DNA of 32,814 nt from the IMG/VR virus record IMGVR_UViG_3300044609_000606, positions 1 to 32,814 of that record, one strand, 5' to 3'. Below are positions 21,382 to 28,851 of this stretch, piece after piece; the stretch's first letter is position 1, and the number at the start of each line of letters is the position of its first letter. The DNA is from a virus. The position numbers and the translations under genes are program-made. The notes beneath the pieces are model-generated. The model did not search any database, had not been told where the DNA came from, and saw only the letters and a list, made by a program, of their open reading frames with translations.

Positions 21382-23943
21382 ATGAAATTTTTATTGACGT
21401 TATTATTGGTACTACCAATACAATTATTAGCTCAACCATCTGAGACATTTAAAAAAGACTCAGTTAGAAATGTTGAGGGGGTTACAGTTACCTTTAAAAT
21501 TAATAAAGAATCAACAACAGAACTTGTAAAACTACAAAGAAATAGTGTTACATCTGTAGACGGAATTAACGCAGAGACCTTTAAGAGAACACCAGACTCT
21601 AAGGTCTCTGATGTTTTTAAACGTGTAAGTGGGATAAGTGTTGTGGATAATAAGTTCGTGGTTGTGAGGGGTCTTAATGATAGATATAACTTCGCATTAT
21701 TGAACGGACTACCTTTACCAAGTTCGGAATCAGATAAGAGATCTTTTTCATTTGATATATTCCCATCAAACATGATTGATAATCTAATGGTAATGAAGAC
21801 TGCTAGCCCTGATTTACCTGGTGAGTTTGCCGGTGGTATAATTGATATCAATACTTCCGAACCTAAAAATGAAAATACTCATACAATACAGATTGGTGGA
21901 TCACATAATACAATTGCAACATTTAGGAATTTTAAAACATATGATGTTGAATCTAGAGGGTTACCAAATATTAACGGAACTATTGATTTCCAAAACTTAT
22001 CAAAACAAGAAAGGTCTGAGGTTGCAAAACTAATGGATTTTACTTGGTCAACTAAAGATAGACTTGCGTTACCTAACCCATCTATTCAATATACATTAAG
22101 TAGAAACATTAAATTAAAAAAGAAACAAACGTTAAGTTTCATTTTAACATATAACTACCAAAACAACTTCAACTATAATAATATTGTTAGAAGAGAGTTT
22201 GAGGAACAAGCGACAGGTGTGGTTAAGAAAATGGAACTAAATGATTCTGTCTTTACTCAGAGTGTTTTGAATAGTGGTATGTTAAATTTGGTTTATAAGA
22301 TTAATGAAAACAACACCATCAAGTTTAAGAACATTTATTCCGTAAATTCTGAAGATAAGGTTAACGTTAGAAATGGTGTAAGAGAATTGGATAGTGATCC
22401 AAGACAATGGGAAAAGTCTACAAATTTTTGGTATACTCAAAATAACTTTTTAACTAATCAATTACTTGGGATCCACACGATAAAAGAAAATAAATTTAAT
22501 TGGAGTGTTGGTTATAGTAATGTTAAAAGAGACATACCAAACCTAAGGAGAGTAGTTTATAGAAAATACTCTTTAAATGAGGATGATCCAACAGAACAAT
22601 ATGTTGCCGTGGTTCAACAGAATGGTACCATACCAACGGCAGCCGGTAATATGTTTTGGTCCGAATCAGATGAAAAAATTATAAGCGCTAGATATGATCT
22701 AACAATTCCATTTAAAGAGGTTAATTCAATTAAAATCGGTGGATGGAATCAATTTAGAATGAAAGACTTTCAATCAAGAAACTTTGGGTTTTCACAATAT
22801 AAACCAAACGGTAGTACCTTTAATAGTAACTTACTTTTATTACCTATGGATCAAATATTTTCTATTGAGAATATGGGTCTTTTGAGTAATGGTCAGGGTG
22901 GTTTTAAATTAGATGAAGCAACCAAAGTGGATGATAGTTATAATGCGAATTCATTATTAAACTCTTTCTACACTATGGTTGATTACAAATTAGATAAGTG
23001 GAGATTTACGGGTGGAGTTAGATTAGAATCTTACAATCAAAACTTTAACTACATTGAATTTGGGAGTAACCTAAATAGAAACATTGATACCACTGTGATT
23101 GATTTATTACCTTCGGTTAATATAATTTATAACTTCAATAAAAAAATGAAGTTAAGAGGAAGTATTAGTCAAACGGTATCAAGACCTGAGTTTAGGGAGT
23201 TGGCTCCATTTAACTTCTATAACTTTATATTAGATAATATTACATCAGGTAATCCATACTTAAAAAGAACTAAGATAACTAATTGTGATATTAGATATGA
23301 AGTTTATCCTGGTAGTGGTCAGATTATAAGTTTGTCAGGATTTTACAAAAACTTTGATAATCCTATTGAAACTATAAATAGGACTGGAACATCAGGAGCA
23401 CCTGAGTTATACTTTTCAAACATAGATAGATCACAAAGTTTTGGTGGTGAGTTAGAATTTAGATTTAAATTAGGGTTTTTATCTAAAGTTGAAAATCATA
23501 AGTTATGGGATCAACTTACACTTTATAGTAATGTATCTTTAATAAAATCTGTGGTTAACATGGATGAGGTTATAGGTGCGGGGGGTAACAGACCATTACA
23601 AGGTCAATCACCATACATCATTAATTCAGGGTTATTTTACACGAATAAAAAAGAAGATTTTAATATGACATTATCATATAATGTTATTGGACCTAGAATA
23701 TATATTGTTGGTAATCAACAAGAACCTAGTGTTTGGGAAAACGGTAGAAATGTTATTGACCTCCAACTATCAAAAACTTATAAAAAGTTTGAATTAAAAT
23801 TAAACATAAAAGATATATTAGCACAAAAACTTATATACTTTCAAGACCTAAATGGTAATCAAAAATATGACACAGAAGATAATAGGTGGCAAGAGATTAC
23901 TTTTGGTCAAACGGTTTCACTATCGGTTAGATATAAGTTTTAA
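21382..23943 (+). CDS. TonB-dependent outer-membrane receptor
   Basis: An 853-residue receptor with a signal peptide (about 1-17, LLTLLLVLPIQLLA), a plug domain (about 30-160: SVTSVDGINAETFKR, VVRGLNDRYNFALLNGLPLP, DIFPSNMIDNLMVMKT, GEFAGGIIDINT) and a long beta-barrel ending with the expected aromatic residue (SLSVRYKF). Homologues in Bacteroidetes as I know them usually have an additional N-terminal carboxypeptidase-regulatory-like domain of about 90 residues before the plug; it is absent here. It forms a two-gene operon with the T9SS protein. It could take up a nutrient, or change the surface to block other phages. It is an unusual cargo for a phage genome. Confidence 0.92.
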   Translation: MKFLLTLLLVLPIQLLAQPSETFKKDSVRNVEGVTVTFKINKESTTELVKLQRNSVTSVDGINAETFKRTPDSKVSDVFKRVSGISVVDNKFVVVRGLNDRYNFALLNGLPLPSSESDKRSFSFDIFPSNMIDNLMVMKTASPDLPGEFAGGIIDINTSEPKNENTHTIQIGGSHNTIATFRNFKTYDVESRGLPNINGTIDFQNLSKQERSEVAKLMDFTWSTKDRLALPNPSIQYTLSRNIKLKKKQTLSFILTYNYQNNFNYNNIVRREFEEQATGVVKKMELNDSVFTQSVLNSGMLNLVYKINENNTIKFKNIYSVNSEDKVNVRNGVRELDSDPRQWEKSTNFWYTQNNFLTNQLLGIHTIKENKFNWSVGYSNVKRDIPNLRRVVYRKYSLNEDDPTEQYVAVVQQNGTIPTAAGNMFWSESDEKIISARYDLTIPFKEVNSIKIGGWNQFRMKDFQSRNFGFSQYKPNGSTFNSNLLLLPMDQIFSIENMGLLSNGQGGFKLDEATKVDDSYNANSLLNSFYTMVDYKLDKWRFTGGVRLESYNQNFNYIEFGSNLNRNIDTTVIDLLPSVNIIYNFNKKMKLRGSISQTVSRPEFRELAPFNFYNFILDNITSGNPYLKRTKITNCDIRYEVYPGSGQIISLSGFYKNFDNPIETINRTGTSGAPELYFSNIDRSQSFGGELEFRFKLGFLSKVENHKLWDQLTLYSNVSLIKSVVNMDEVIGAGGNRPLQGQSPYIINSGLFYTNKKEDFNMTLSYNVIGPRIYIVGNQQEPSVWENGRNVIDLQLSKTYKKFELKLNIKDILAQKLIYFQDLNGNQKYDTEDNRWQEITFGQTVSLSVRYKF

Positions 23944-23948
23944 AAATT

Positions 23949-23977
23949 AACCCCATTTTCAACAGATGGGGTTTTTT
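23949..23977 (+). terminator. Terminator, right flank of outer-membrane cassette
   Basis: AACCCCAT pairs with ATGGGGTT around TTTCAACAG, followed by six T. Nearly the same sequence as at 19673-19701. Confidence 0.9.
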
Positions 23978-23994
23978 ATTTAAAATTAATTTAC

Positions 23995-24002
23995 TATTTT
24001 TG
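23995..24002 (+). promoter_or_regulatory. Host-type -7 element TATTTTTG, 4 bases before ATG
   Basis: TATTTTTG, then TACT and the ATG at 24007. It begins a long run of small genes after the cassette and supports the short gene at 24007. Confidence 0.65.
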
Positions 24003-24006
24003 TACT

Positions 24007-24120
24007 ATGGTAGGACTTATACTTTTTTTACTGATAATAATGGTCTCGGCTTTTATTAGGAAAGTCAATAAAGATAAGGACCACCCTTTTAATAAATTCT
24101 TAAATGATAGGAAAGAATAA
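24007..24120 (+). CDS. 37-residue membrane protein
   Basis: Begins four bases after a host-type promoter: MVGLILFLLIIMVSAFI, one N-terminal transmembrane helix, then a basic cytoplasmic tail (RKVNKDKDHPFNK). It overlaps the next gene by 17 bases. No family; the promoter distance and clean membrane helix support it as a real gene. Confidence 0.6.
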   Translation: MVGLILFLLIIMVSAFIRKVNKDKDHPFNKFLNDRKE

Positions 24121-24388
24121 AAAAATAGTTATAAAAAATTTTTTGGATACTCATTACAGTGATTTAGTGTGTAGCCCAAAAAATCTTTGTTATCATAAAG
24201 AGGGTGAAGTATATTTTGAGTTCCAACCTAAAGAAGAAATAATATTTCTTAATTGGATAAAAATGGTGAAACCATTAATTGGAACATTTAATATTAATGA
24301 CAACGATCCTGAAATATTAAGTGAGTTGTATAATATTATGGAGGAATGGTTTAAAGAAGAATATAATGTGGTTGGATCAATAACATAA
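24104..24388 (+). CDS. Hypothetical protein (94 aa)
   Basis: A 94-residue alpha/beta protein, basic N-terminus and acidic C-terminal half (NDNDPEILSELYNIMEEWFKEEY). No family is recognised. It sits between a small membrane protein and a HAD phosphatase in the same unit. Confidence 0.65.
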   Translation: MIGKNKKIVIKNFLDTHYSDLVCSPKNLCYHKEGEVYFEFQPKEEIIFLNWIKMVKPLIGTFNINDNDPEILSELYNIMEEWFKEEYNVVGSIT

Positions 24389-24393
24389 AAAAA

Positions 24394-24978
24394 ATGAAAG
24401 TATTATTTTTAGATAACGATGGTGTAATTTGTCTCTCTAATAATTGGGGCGGACGAAAGAAAAAATGGGCAAAATACCGTTCAGCAAATCCTGATTCATC
24501 ACCAAATGTGAAGGAAGCACCTGTTGAATATCGTTTTGATGATTTTGATAAGAAGGCTATCAAGTTATTAAATGAGATTGTTGAAGAAACAGGATGTGAA
24601 ATTGTTGTAAGTTCAGATTGGAAACTACACGCTACACTTGAAGAACTTGGTGATTACTACGAAAGTCAAGGTATTACTAAACGACCAATTGCGTTAACGC
24701 CAAACATTCAGAATTGTACTGCACATAGTGATTTATTTATATGGTCACCACGATGGGAGTTAGAACAAACACGAACCGTTGAGATTCAACAATACCTACA
24801 CGATCATCCTGAGGTTACTCACTGGGTTTCAGTTGATGACCTTGATATGGGTAAGAATGGCGAACCTTGGAAAGATGATTGGGCAATTAGTAATTTCGTT
24901 TTAACTCCAAAGTCTAATGAGGGACTTAAACAATGTGGGGTTAAAGAAAAGATTATTAAATTTTTGAAAGATGAATAA
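24394..24978 (+). CDS. HAD-superfamily phosphatase-like protein
   Basis: A 194-residue HAD protein. Motif I is FLDNDGV (D7 nucleophile, D9 acid), motif II is VVSSDW (71-76), and WVSVDDLDM (about 143-151) provides the acidic motif IV. The VSSDWK form and small size match the group called HAD domain in Swiss-army-knife RNA-repair proteins. It may remove phosphates from RNA ends or nucleotides. It overlaps the next gene by eight bases. No cap domain is obvious. Substrate not determined. Confidence 0.82.
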   Translation: MKVLFLDNDGVICLSNNWGGRKKKWAKYRSANPDSSPNVKEAPVEYRFDDFDKKAIKLLNEIVEETGCEIVVSSDWKLHATLEELGDYYESQGITKRPIALTPNIQNCTAHSDLFIWSPRWELEQTRTVEIQQYLHDHPEVTHWVSVDDLDMGKNGEPWKDDWAISNFVLTPKSNEGLKQCGVKEKIIKFLKDE

Positions 24979-25357
24979 AGAAGAAATGGATAAGTTTTTG
25001 GAATCGATAGGTGGTCTTGAGAATGGATATTATTCAGATAGACCACCTATTAAGGGGTCTGGGTTCTTTAGTGTTGGTGTTGGGTGGTATCCGTTAATTA
25101 AGGATCTAATAAGTGATCTAATAGAGTTAGGTTGGGACAAACAAACTTGTCAGGTTAAAGAAAAGTTTGGTGGATTAAGATTTTATATTAATGGTGCTTC
25201 AGATGGGGTACATAAAAGAATAGGGGTTGCGGAGAAACTAAGTTATGAAACTTGTGAGACCTGTGGAGAAAAGGGAGAATTAAGAACAAATATAGGTTGG
25301 TACACAACATTATGTGATAAACACTATGAAGAACATAAATCAAATATTCAAAAATAA
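24971..25357 (+). CDS. Zinc-ribbon phage protein
   Basis: A 128-residue protein with a conserved-looking central part (GVGWYPLIKDLISDLIELGW, QVKEKFGGLRFYIN) and a C-terminal CETCGEKG...LCDKHY segment that can bind zinc (CxxC and CxxxH). I recall the GWxxLI...VKEKFGGLRFY pattern from many phage proteins without assigned function. It overlaps genes on both sides. The protein may bind nucleic acid or a protein partner. Confidence 0.75.
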   Translation: MNKEEMDKFLESIGGLENGYYSDRPPIKGSGFFSVGVGWYPLIKDLISDLIELGWDKQTCQVKEKFGGLRFYINGASDGVHKRIGVAEKLSYETCETCGEKGELRTNIGWYTTLCDKHYEEHKSNIQK

Positions 25358-25640
25358 TAAACATCTGATGGATGAACCTGAAGTTCAGGAACTTGTTGAT
25401 TATACAAGAGAACTTGAGGAAATGGTACTTCAAAGAAAGATTGAAGATTCATACGATAAGGAACATATGTTAAAAACCATGTTATCTGACATACTAACAA
25501 GTTGTCGTGATATGGAAGAAACGAATAAAATGTCTGAAAGATATCCTGATATGTATGAGAAATCTGATGCCGAATCTTTAGTTAAAAATTTAAAGAATTA
25601 TATTATGGATATGAATTATAAGAATAATTTAAGAATATGA
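25326..25640 (+). CDS. Hypothetical helical protein (about 104 aa)
   Basis: An acidic, helical protein (DEPEVQELVDYTRELEEMVL, coiled-coil-like). The start is uncertain: ATGs at 25314 and 25326 lie inside the end of the zinc-ribbon gene, and another at 25368 (MDEPEVQEL) follows an A-rich stretch beyond it and is equally likely. It overlaps the next gene (ATGA). No family. Confidence 0.6.
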   Translation: MKNINQIFKNNKHLMDEPEVQELVDYTRELEEMVLQRKIEDSYDKEHMLKTMLSDILTSCRDMEETNKMSERYPDMYEKSDAESLVKNLKNYIMDMNYKNNLRI

Positions 25641-25948
25641 ATAAGATAACGTTGAGTGAGAATTGTTTTGGTGTTGATGTAGAGATAGATGATGAATCTT
25701 TATTTACTCACGAATATGAAAAAAGAACTCCTGAGTATGTTAGTGATCTACAGGATAAAATGATTGATTATTTAAAAGTAATAAAAAATAAATTAAGTAT
25801 GAATGATTGGGGTGAAATTGCCCAAATGATTATAGATAAAGGTGATGAGTTTGAGTATGACGTTGAAAATTCAATGGACTACCAACCTTGTGATCAATGT
25901 GGTAATTGGAATCATAATCATATATATAACAGAAAGAAAAATGACTAG
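25637..25948 (+). CDS. Hypothetical protein with C-terminal CxxC motif
   Basis: A 103-residue protein, acidic, with a beta start (LSENCFGVDVEIDDES), two helices and a C-terminal CDQCGNWNHNH segment that could hold a metal ion. It ends with TAG, overlapped by the next start. No family recognised. Confidence 0.65.
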   Translation: MNKITLSENCFGVDVEIDDESLFTHEYEKRTPEYVSDLQDKMIDYLKVIKNKLSMNDWGEIAQMIIDKGDEFEYDVENSMDYQPCDQCGNWNHNHIYNRKKND

Positions 25949-26243
25949 AGTAAAATTATTTGTAATTGATGAAAAACCATATCTTGGATCAACTGAAGAG
26001 ATATTTGTTGGAGATGAGGCAATTGTAACCGTGAACGGACAATACCCAATGATTGTTAAATGTGAGAACGAGATCGTATTAAATTTGATTAAGGATCCTA
26101 AATTAACTTTAACTAGAAGTTTTAAGATCCATACTAAACCTGAGAGATTGAATTTAACTCCGGAAGATATTGATAAAATATTATCGGTAGACGAAGGTGT
26201 GTGTGAAGTTGAAATGGTTAATGGTGGCATCAAATTTGTATAA
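25941..26243 (+). CDS. Hypothetical protein (100 aa)
   Basis: I use the ATG at 25941, which overlaps the previous stop by eight bases; a frame open from 25842 runs through the preceding gene and gives an unlikely N-terminus. The product is beta-rich (VKLFVIDEKPYLG, GDEAIVTVNGQYPMIVKCENEIV) with a C-terminal EVEMVNGGIKFV. No family. Confidence 0.68.
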   Translation: MTRVKLFVIDEKPYLGSTEEIFVGDEAIVTVNGQYPMIVKCENEIVLNLIKDPKLTLTRSFKIHTKPERLNLTPEDIDKILSVDEGVCEVEMVNGGIKFV

Positions 26244-26252
26244 ACATCTATT

Positions 26253-26354
26253 ATGCAAAAATTAGAAAGTATTATACAAATCACATCAATGTTATTAACA
26301 TTTGTTTTATTAACCATTCATATGGTTGTGGCAAAAATAAAATCCGAAAAATAA
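26253..26354 (+). CDS. 33-residue membrane protein
   Basis: Frame of 33 residues nine bases after the preceding stop: a short polar start, one hydrophobic helix (ITSMLLTFVLLTIHMVVA) and a basic end (KIKSEK). Probably a single-pass membrane peptide. Supported by position and composition only. Confidence 0.5.
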   Translation: MQKLESIIQITSMLLTFVLLTIHMVVAKIKSEK

Positions 26355-26377
26355 TTTATTTATCCGTTTAAATTTCA

Positions 26378-26385
26378 TATCTTTG
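26378..26385 (+). promoter_or_regulatory. Host-type -7 element TATCTTTG
   Basis: TATCTTTG, 14 bases before the ATG at 26400, with an A-rich leader (ATAAAAAATAAG). It likely starts the operon that runs to the terminator at 28789. Confidence 0.65.
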
Positions 26386-26399
26386 ATAAAAAATAAGAT

Positions 26400-26633
26400 A
26401 TGATAAAAAAGGCCGAAATATTAAGTCAGGAATTTAAAGTAACATTTGCTCAAGATGCGGATTGTAATTCTACTGAAGATCAGTTCTTAACAATCAAAAC
26501 CGATAATGGTGGAGGTGGGGATTTCTACGTCATTGAAACAGAAAGATGGGCTTTTGATTCAATTGATGAGTTAGTTGAGTTAATCAATAAGTTCAAAGAG
26601 AAACACGAAAAAATCAAAGAAGAAAATTTATGA
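26400..26633 (+). CDS. Hypothetical protein (77 aa)
   Basis: A 77-residue acidic protein: beta strands in the first part (LTIKTDNGGGGDFYVIETERWAF is split by a Gly run), then a helix with EKHEKIKEE. First gene of the membrane-associated operon; overlaps the lipoprotein gene by four bases. No family. Confidence 0.68.
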   Translation: MIKKAEILSQEFKVTFAQDADCNSTEDQFLTIKTDNGGGGDFYVIETERWAFDSIDELVELINKFKEKHEKIKEENL

Positions 26634-26866
26634 GAAAATTAATTTTAATTATGTTATTGGTCTTAACTGCCTGTACATATAAAGAATATAAATACGAAAT
26701 TCATGGTAAAGTATACGTACCAACATCAGGACCAAACCCAATGCACGATGCAATATGGTTTACCGACACAATTAGTTTTGACGGAGACACAATATATTAC
26801 TTCAATAGTGATGGTTCTGAAGTAAGAATTAAACCACCATATATTTTAAAAGAACACAAGAAATGA
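26630..26866 (+). CDS. Small lipoprotein
   Basis: A 78-residue protein with a lipoprotein signal peptide: basic N-terminus, hydrophobic core LILIMLLVL and lipobox LTAC with C15 as the lipidated cysteine. The mature part (about 63 residues) is polar and beta-rich (YEIHGKVYVPTSG, TISFDGDTIYYF). It should be anchored in the outer or inner membrane. Phage lipoproteins often prevent superinfection (for example T5 Llp), and this is a candidate, unproven. Overlaps the genes on both sides by four bases. Confidence 0.78.
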   Translation: MRKLILIMLLVLTACTYKEYKYEIHGKVYVPTSGPNPMHDAIWFTDTISFDGDTIYYFNSDGSEVRIKPPYILKEHKK

Positions 26867-27276
26867 AAATAGGAATAACTTGTTCTTGCTTTGATTTATT
26901 TCATGCAGGACACGTAAAAATGTTAGAAGAGGCAAAAACACAATGTGATTATTTAATTATCGCATTACAAACAGATCCAACAATTGATAGACCTGAAAAG
27001 AATAAACCAATACAATCAGTAGTTGAAAGATATGTTCAATTAAAAGGTTGTAAATTCGTTGACGAGATCATACCGTATGAAACTGAAAAAGATTTAGAAG
27101 ACATTTTCAAGACATTAAAATTAGATGTGAGAATCATTGGTGAAGATTATAAGGGTAAGGATTTTACCGCAAAACAAATATGTTTAGATAGAAGTATTGT
27201 ACTATACTACAACGAAAGAAAACACAATTTCTCAAGTACTGAACTTAAAAAAAGAATTAATGGAGGTAAAAAATGA
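26863..27276 (+). CDS. Cytidylyltransferase-family nucleotidyltransferase
   Basis: A 137-residue protein of the TagD/glycerol-3-phosphate cytidylyltransferase type. HAGH (14-17) is the HxGH motif and FSSTELKKRI (123-132) matches the C-terminal SSTxIRxR motif. The family transfers CMP or AMP from the NTP to phosphorylated alcohols or sugars (CDP-glycerol, ADP-heptose, FAD), for polymers or lipid headgroups. Here it sits between a lipoprotein gene and membrane-protein genes, which favours a membrane or surface substrate. Substrate not determined. Confidence 0.88.
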   Translation: MKIGITCSCFDLFHAGHVKMLEEAKTQCDYLIIALQTDPTIDRPEKNKPIQSVVERYVQLKGCKFVDEIIPYETEKDLEDIFKTLKLDVRIIGEDYKGKDFTAKQICLDRSIVLYYNERKHNFSSTELKKRINGGKK

Positions 27277-27362
27277 AAGAGAAAGATTTAGAAATAATAT
27301 TGGTTGGTTTACTTGGAACTGTCGCAATAGTTTTGTATATTTTGAATTACGTAATACAATAA
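27273..27362 (+). CDS. 29-residue single-helix peptide
   Basis: Coupled to the cytidylyltransferase gene by an ATGA overlap. It encodes an acidic start (MKEKDLE) followed by one transmembrane helix (IILVGLLGTVAIVLYILNYV). Small size, but the coupled start and clean helix support it. Confidence 0.55.
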   Translation: MKEKDLEIILVGLLGTVAIVLYILNYVIQ

Positions 27363-27378
27363 AAGATAAATGAAGTAG

Positions 27379-27600
27379 ATGTTTAAAGTAGAAAGGTTAG
27401 GAACATGGGGAGTCATCATACTAACAATGATTTATTTGATAGTTATAAACACATTTTTTGAATATGTTATAAACAGAGAAATAAATTCAGTAATCCAAAT
27501 CGTGGCGGTATTAGTAGCTTTAGCTTACACGGTTTTCACATTAAAGCTAATAATTAATTTAGTTTATAATATTATAAAAAAAGAAGAAGAAAATGATTAG
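27379..27600 (+). CDS. Two-helix membrane protein (73 aa)
   Basis: A 73-residue protein with two hydrophobic segments (about 10-28, WGVIILTMIYLIVINTFF, and 38-62, VIQIVAVLVALAYTVFTLKLI) and an acidic tail KKEEEND. It overlaps the SPFH gene by eight bases, suggesting the products are made together and may interact in the membrane. No family. Confidence 0.7.
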   Translation: MFKVERLGTWGVIILTMIYLIVINTFFEYVINREINSVIQIVAVLVALAYTVFTLKLIINLVYNIIKKEEEND

Positions 27601-28546
27601 TACATTAATTTTTATTACAGGTTTAATTGCGGCAATCCTCATTGCATTAAAAACACGAGGAACTATGTTTAAAGTTGAAGCAGACCGATGGGGAGACAAC
27701 AGAGAAACATTTCAAACAAGTTGGTTAATCAAACCTATCGGGGTTTTTGTGTTCAGTTTAATTTTATCAATGATCCAACCATTTGCCCTTGAGAAAGTGG
27801 ATAGTGGGTACAAAGGATTAAAAGTTAGTTTGGTTGGATCTCAACGTGGGGTAACAAACTACCAGTACAAAACAGGATGGGTGGTTTATAATACTTGGAC
27901 AGAACAAATGTTAGAGTTTCCTACGTTCCAACAACACATTGAGTATGATGACCAACAAGTAATTACAAAAGGTGGATTCCCAGCAACTATTAAACCAACA
28001 TTTAACTACTCTTTGAAAGAGGCAAATATTGGAGATATGTTCGTGAATTTACGATTGGATGTAAAACAAGTTGAACAAGGATGGTTGAAAAACGCGATCA
28101 TCGGAGCCGTGAATGACGTGGCTAACACTTGGGAAGTTGATAGTATCTTTGGACACAGACAAGCATTTGAAGCATCAATCGTTGCTGAGTGTAATGTGAG
28201 GTTATCTAAATGGTTTAACGTATCACAATTACGTACCAACATCACACCACCTGAAGCGTTACAGGAATCTATTATTGCTAAAACAAAGGCGATCCAACAA
28301 GCTGAGGCTTCTGAACAACAAGCGTTAACTGCAATTGCTGAAGGTAAACGTAAAGTTGCGGTGGCTCGAGCTGACTCTGCGGAAATGATCATTAATGCTT
28401 ATGCTGCGGCACAAGCAATCAAGATTAAACAAAATCAGATTACTCCAATGTATATTGAGTATTTGAAAGCACAGGCTTGGGATGGGAAATTACCAACAAC
28501 AATGGCAGGTAGTAGTGGAATGTTTTTGAACTTAAATAAAAACTAA
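27593..28546 (+). CDS. SPFH/band 7 (prohibitin-like) membrane protein
   Basis: A 317-residue SPFH-type protein. There is an N-terminal membrane segment (about 3-19) and a second one (about 47-63), then a band-7 domain from about 68 (VDSGYKGLKVSLVGSQRG, a typical prohibitin start) to about 215, and an Ala/Glu/Gln-rich coiled coil (about 225-290: KAIQQAEASEQQALTAIAEG, then RADSAEMIINAYAAAQAIK). Such proteins form large membrane rings and scaffolds. Phage SPFH proteins are known from large genomes, with uncertain roles. It may organise the membrane proteins made from the same operon. Confidence 0.85.
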   Translation: MISTLIFITGLIAAILIALKTRGTMFKVEADRWGDNRETFQTSWLIKPIGVFVFSLILSMIQPFALEKVDSGYKGLKVSLVGSQRGVTNYQYKTGWVVYNTWTEQMLEFPTFQQHIEYDDQQVITKGGFPATIKPTFNYSLKEANIGDMFVNLRLDVKQVEQGWLKNAIIGAVNDVANTWEVDSIFGHRQAFEASIVAECNVRLSKWFNVSQLRTNITPPEALQESIIAKTKAIQQAEASEQQALTAIAEGKRKVAVARADSAEMIINAYAAAQAIKIKQNQITPMYIEYLKAQAWDGKLPTTMAGSSGMFLNLNKN

Positions 28547-28551
28547 TTAAT

Positions 28552-28770
28552 ATGCAGACATTAGTTTTTAATACGAGAACAAAAACGGTTCAATTGTTGG
28601 ATGGTCGTAGAGAAGGATCTAATACTATTGAATATTTTGAAAATGTACCGACAGTGAAAATTGAACAAGGGTATTATGAAGTCATGAAAAAAATGGATGA
28701 GGAATCTACCACAGTTATTCCTGTCTTAAGAGTACCAATTTCAAACACAAACATGGTTATTATTAAATAA
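28552..28770 (+). CDS. Hypothetical protein (72 aa)
   Basis: A 72-residue beta-rich protein (TLVFNTRTKTVQLLDGRREG, VIPVLRVPIS) five bases after the SPFH gene and the last gene before a terminator. No family is recognised. Confidence 0.68.
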   Translation: MQTLVFNTRTKTVQLLDGRREGSNTIEYFENVPTVKIEQGYYEVMKKMDEESTTVIPVLRVPISNTNMVIIK

Positions 28771-28788
28771 TCAAACTTATTTTAGTAG

Positions 28789-28816
28789 AAACCCCAATCT
28801 TAGGTTGGGGTTTTTT
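28789..28816 (+). terminator. Rho-independent terminator
   Basis: AAACCCCAA pairs with TTGGGGTTT around TCTTAGG, followed by further T. It ends the SPFH operon. Confidence 0.9.
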
Positions 28817-28829
28817 ATTTTAAAATTTG

Positions 28830-28837
28830 TATTTATA
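28830..28837 (+). promoter_or_regulatory. TATTTATA motif
   Basis: Exact TATTTATA, 14 bases before the ATG at 28852 and right after a terminator, in the same arrangement as at 18501. Confidence 0.55.
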
Positions 28838-28851
28838 TAAAAAACAACTAT

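Noticed and set aside
19814-23943. Transposon or insertion sequence carrying the outer-membrane cassette
   Set aside because: No transposase, terminal inverted repeats or target duplication is visible; only the terminator similarity flanks it.
6382-24741. TATTTATA octamers inside coding DNA (in the Nudix gene, near the end of the T9SS gene and in the HAD gene)
   Set aside because: They encode ordinary residues (Tyr/Leu/Ile) within genes, with no start codon of a gene downstream; treated as background.
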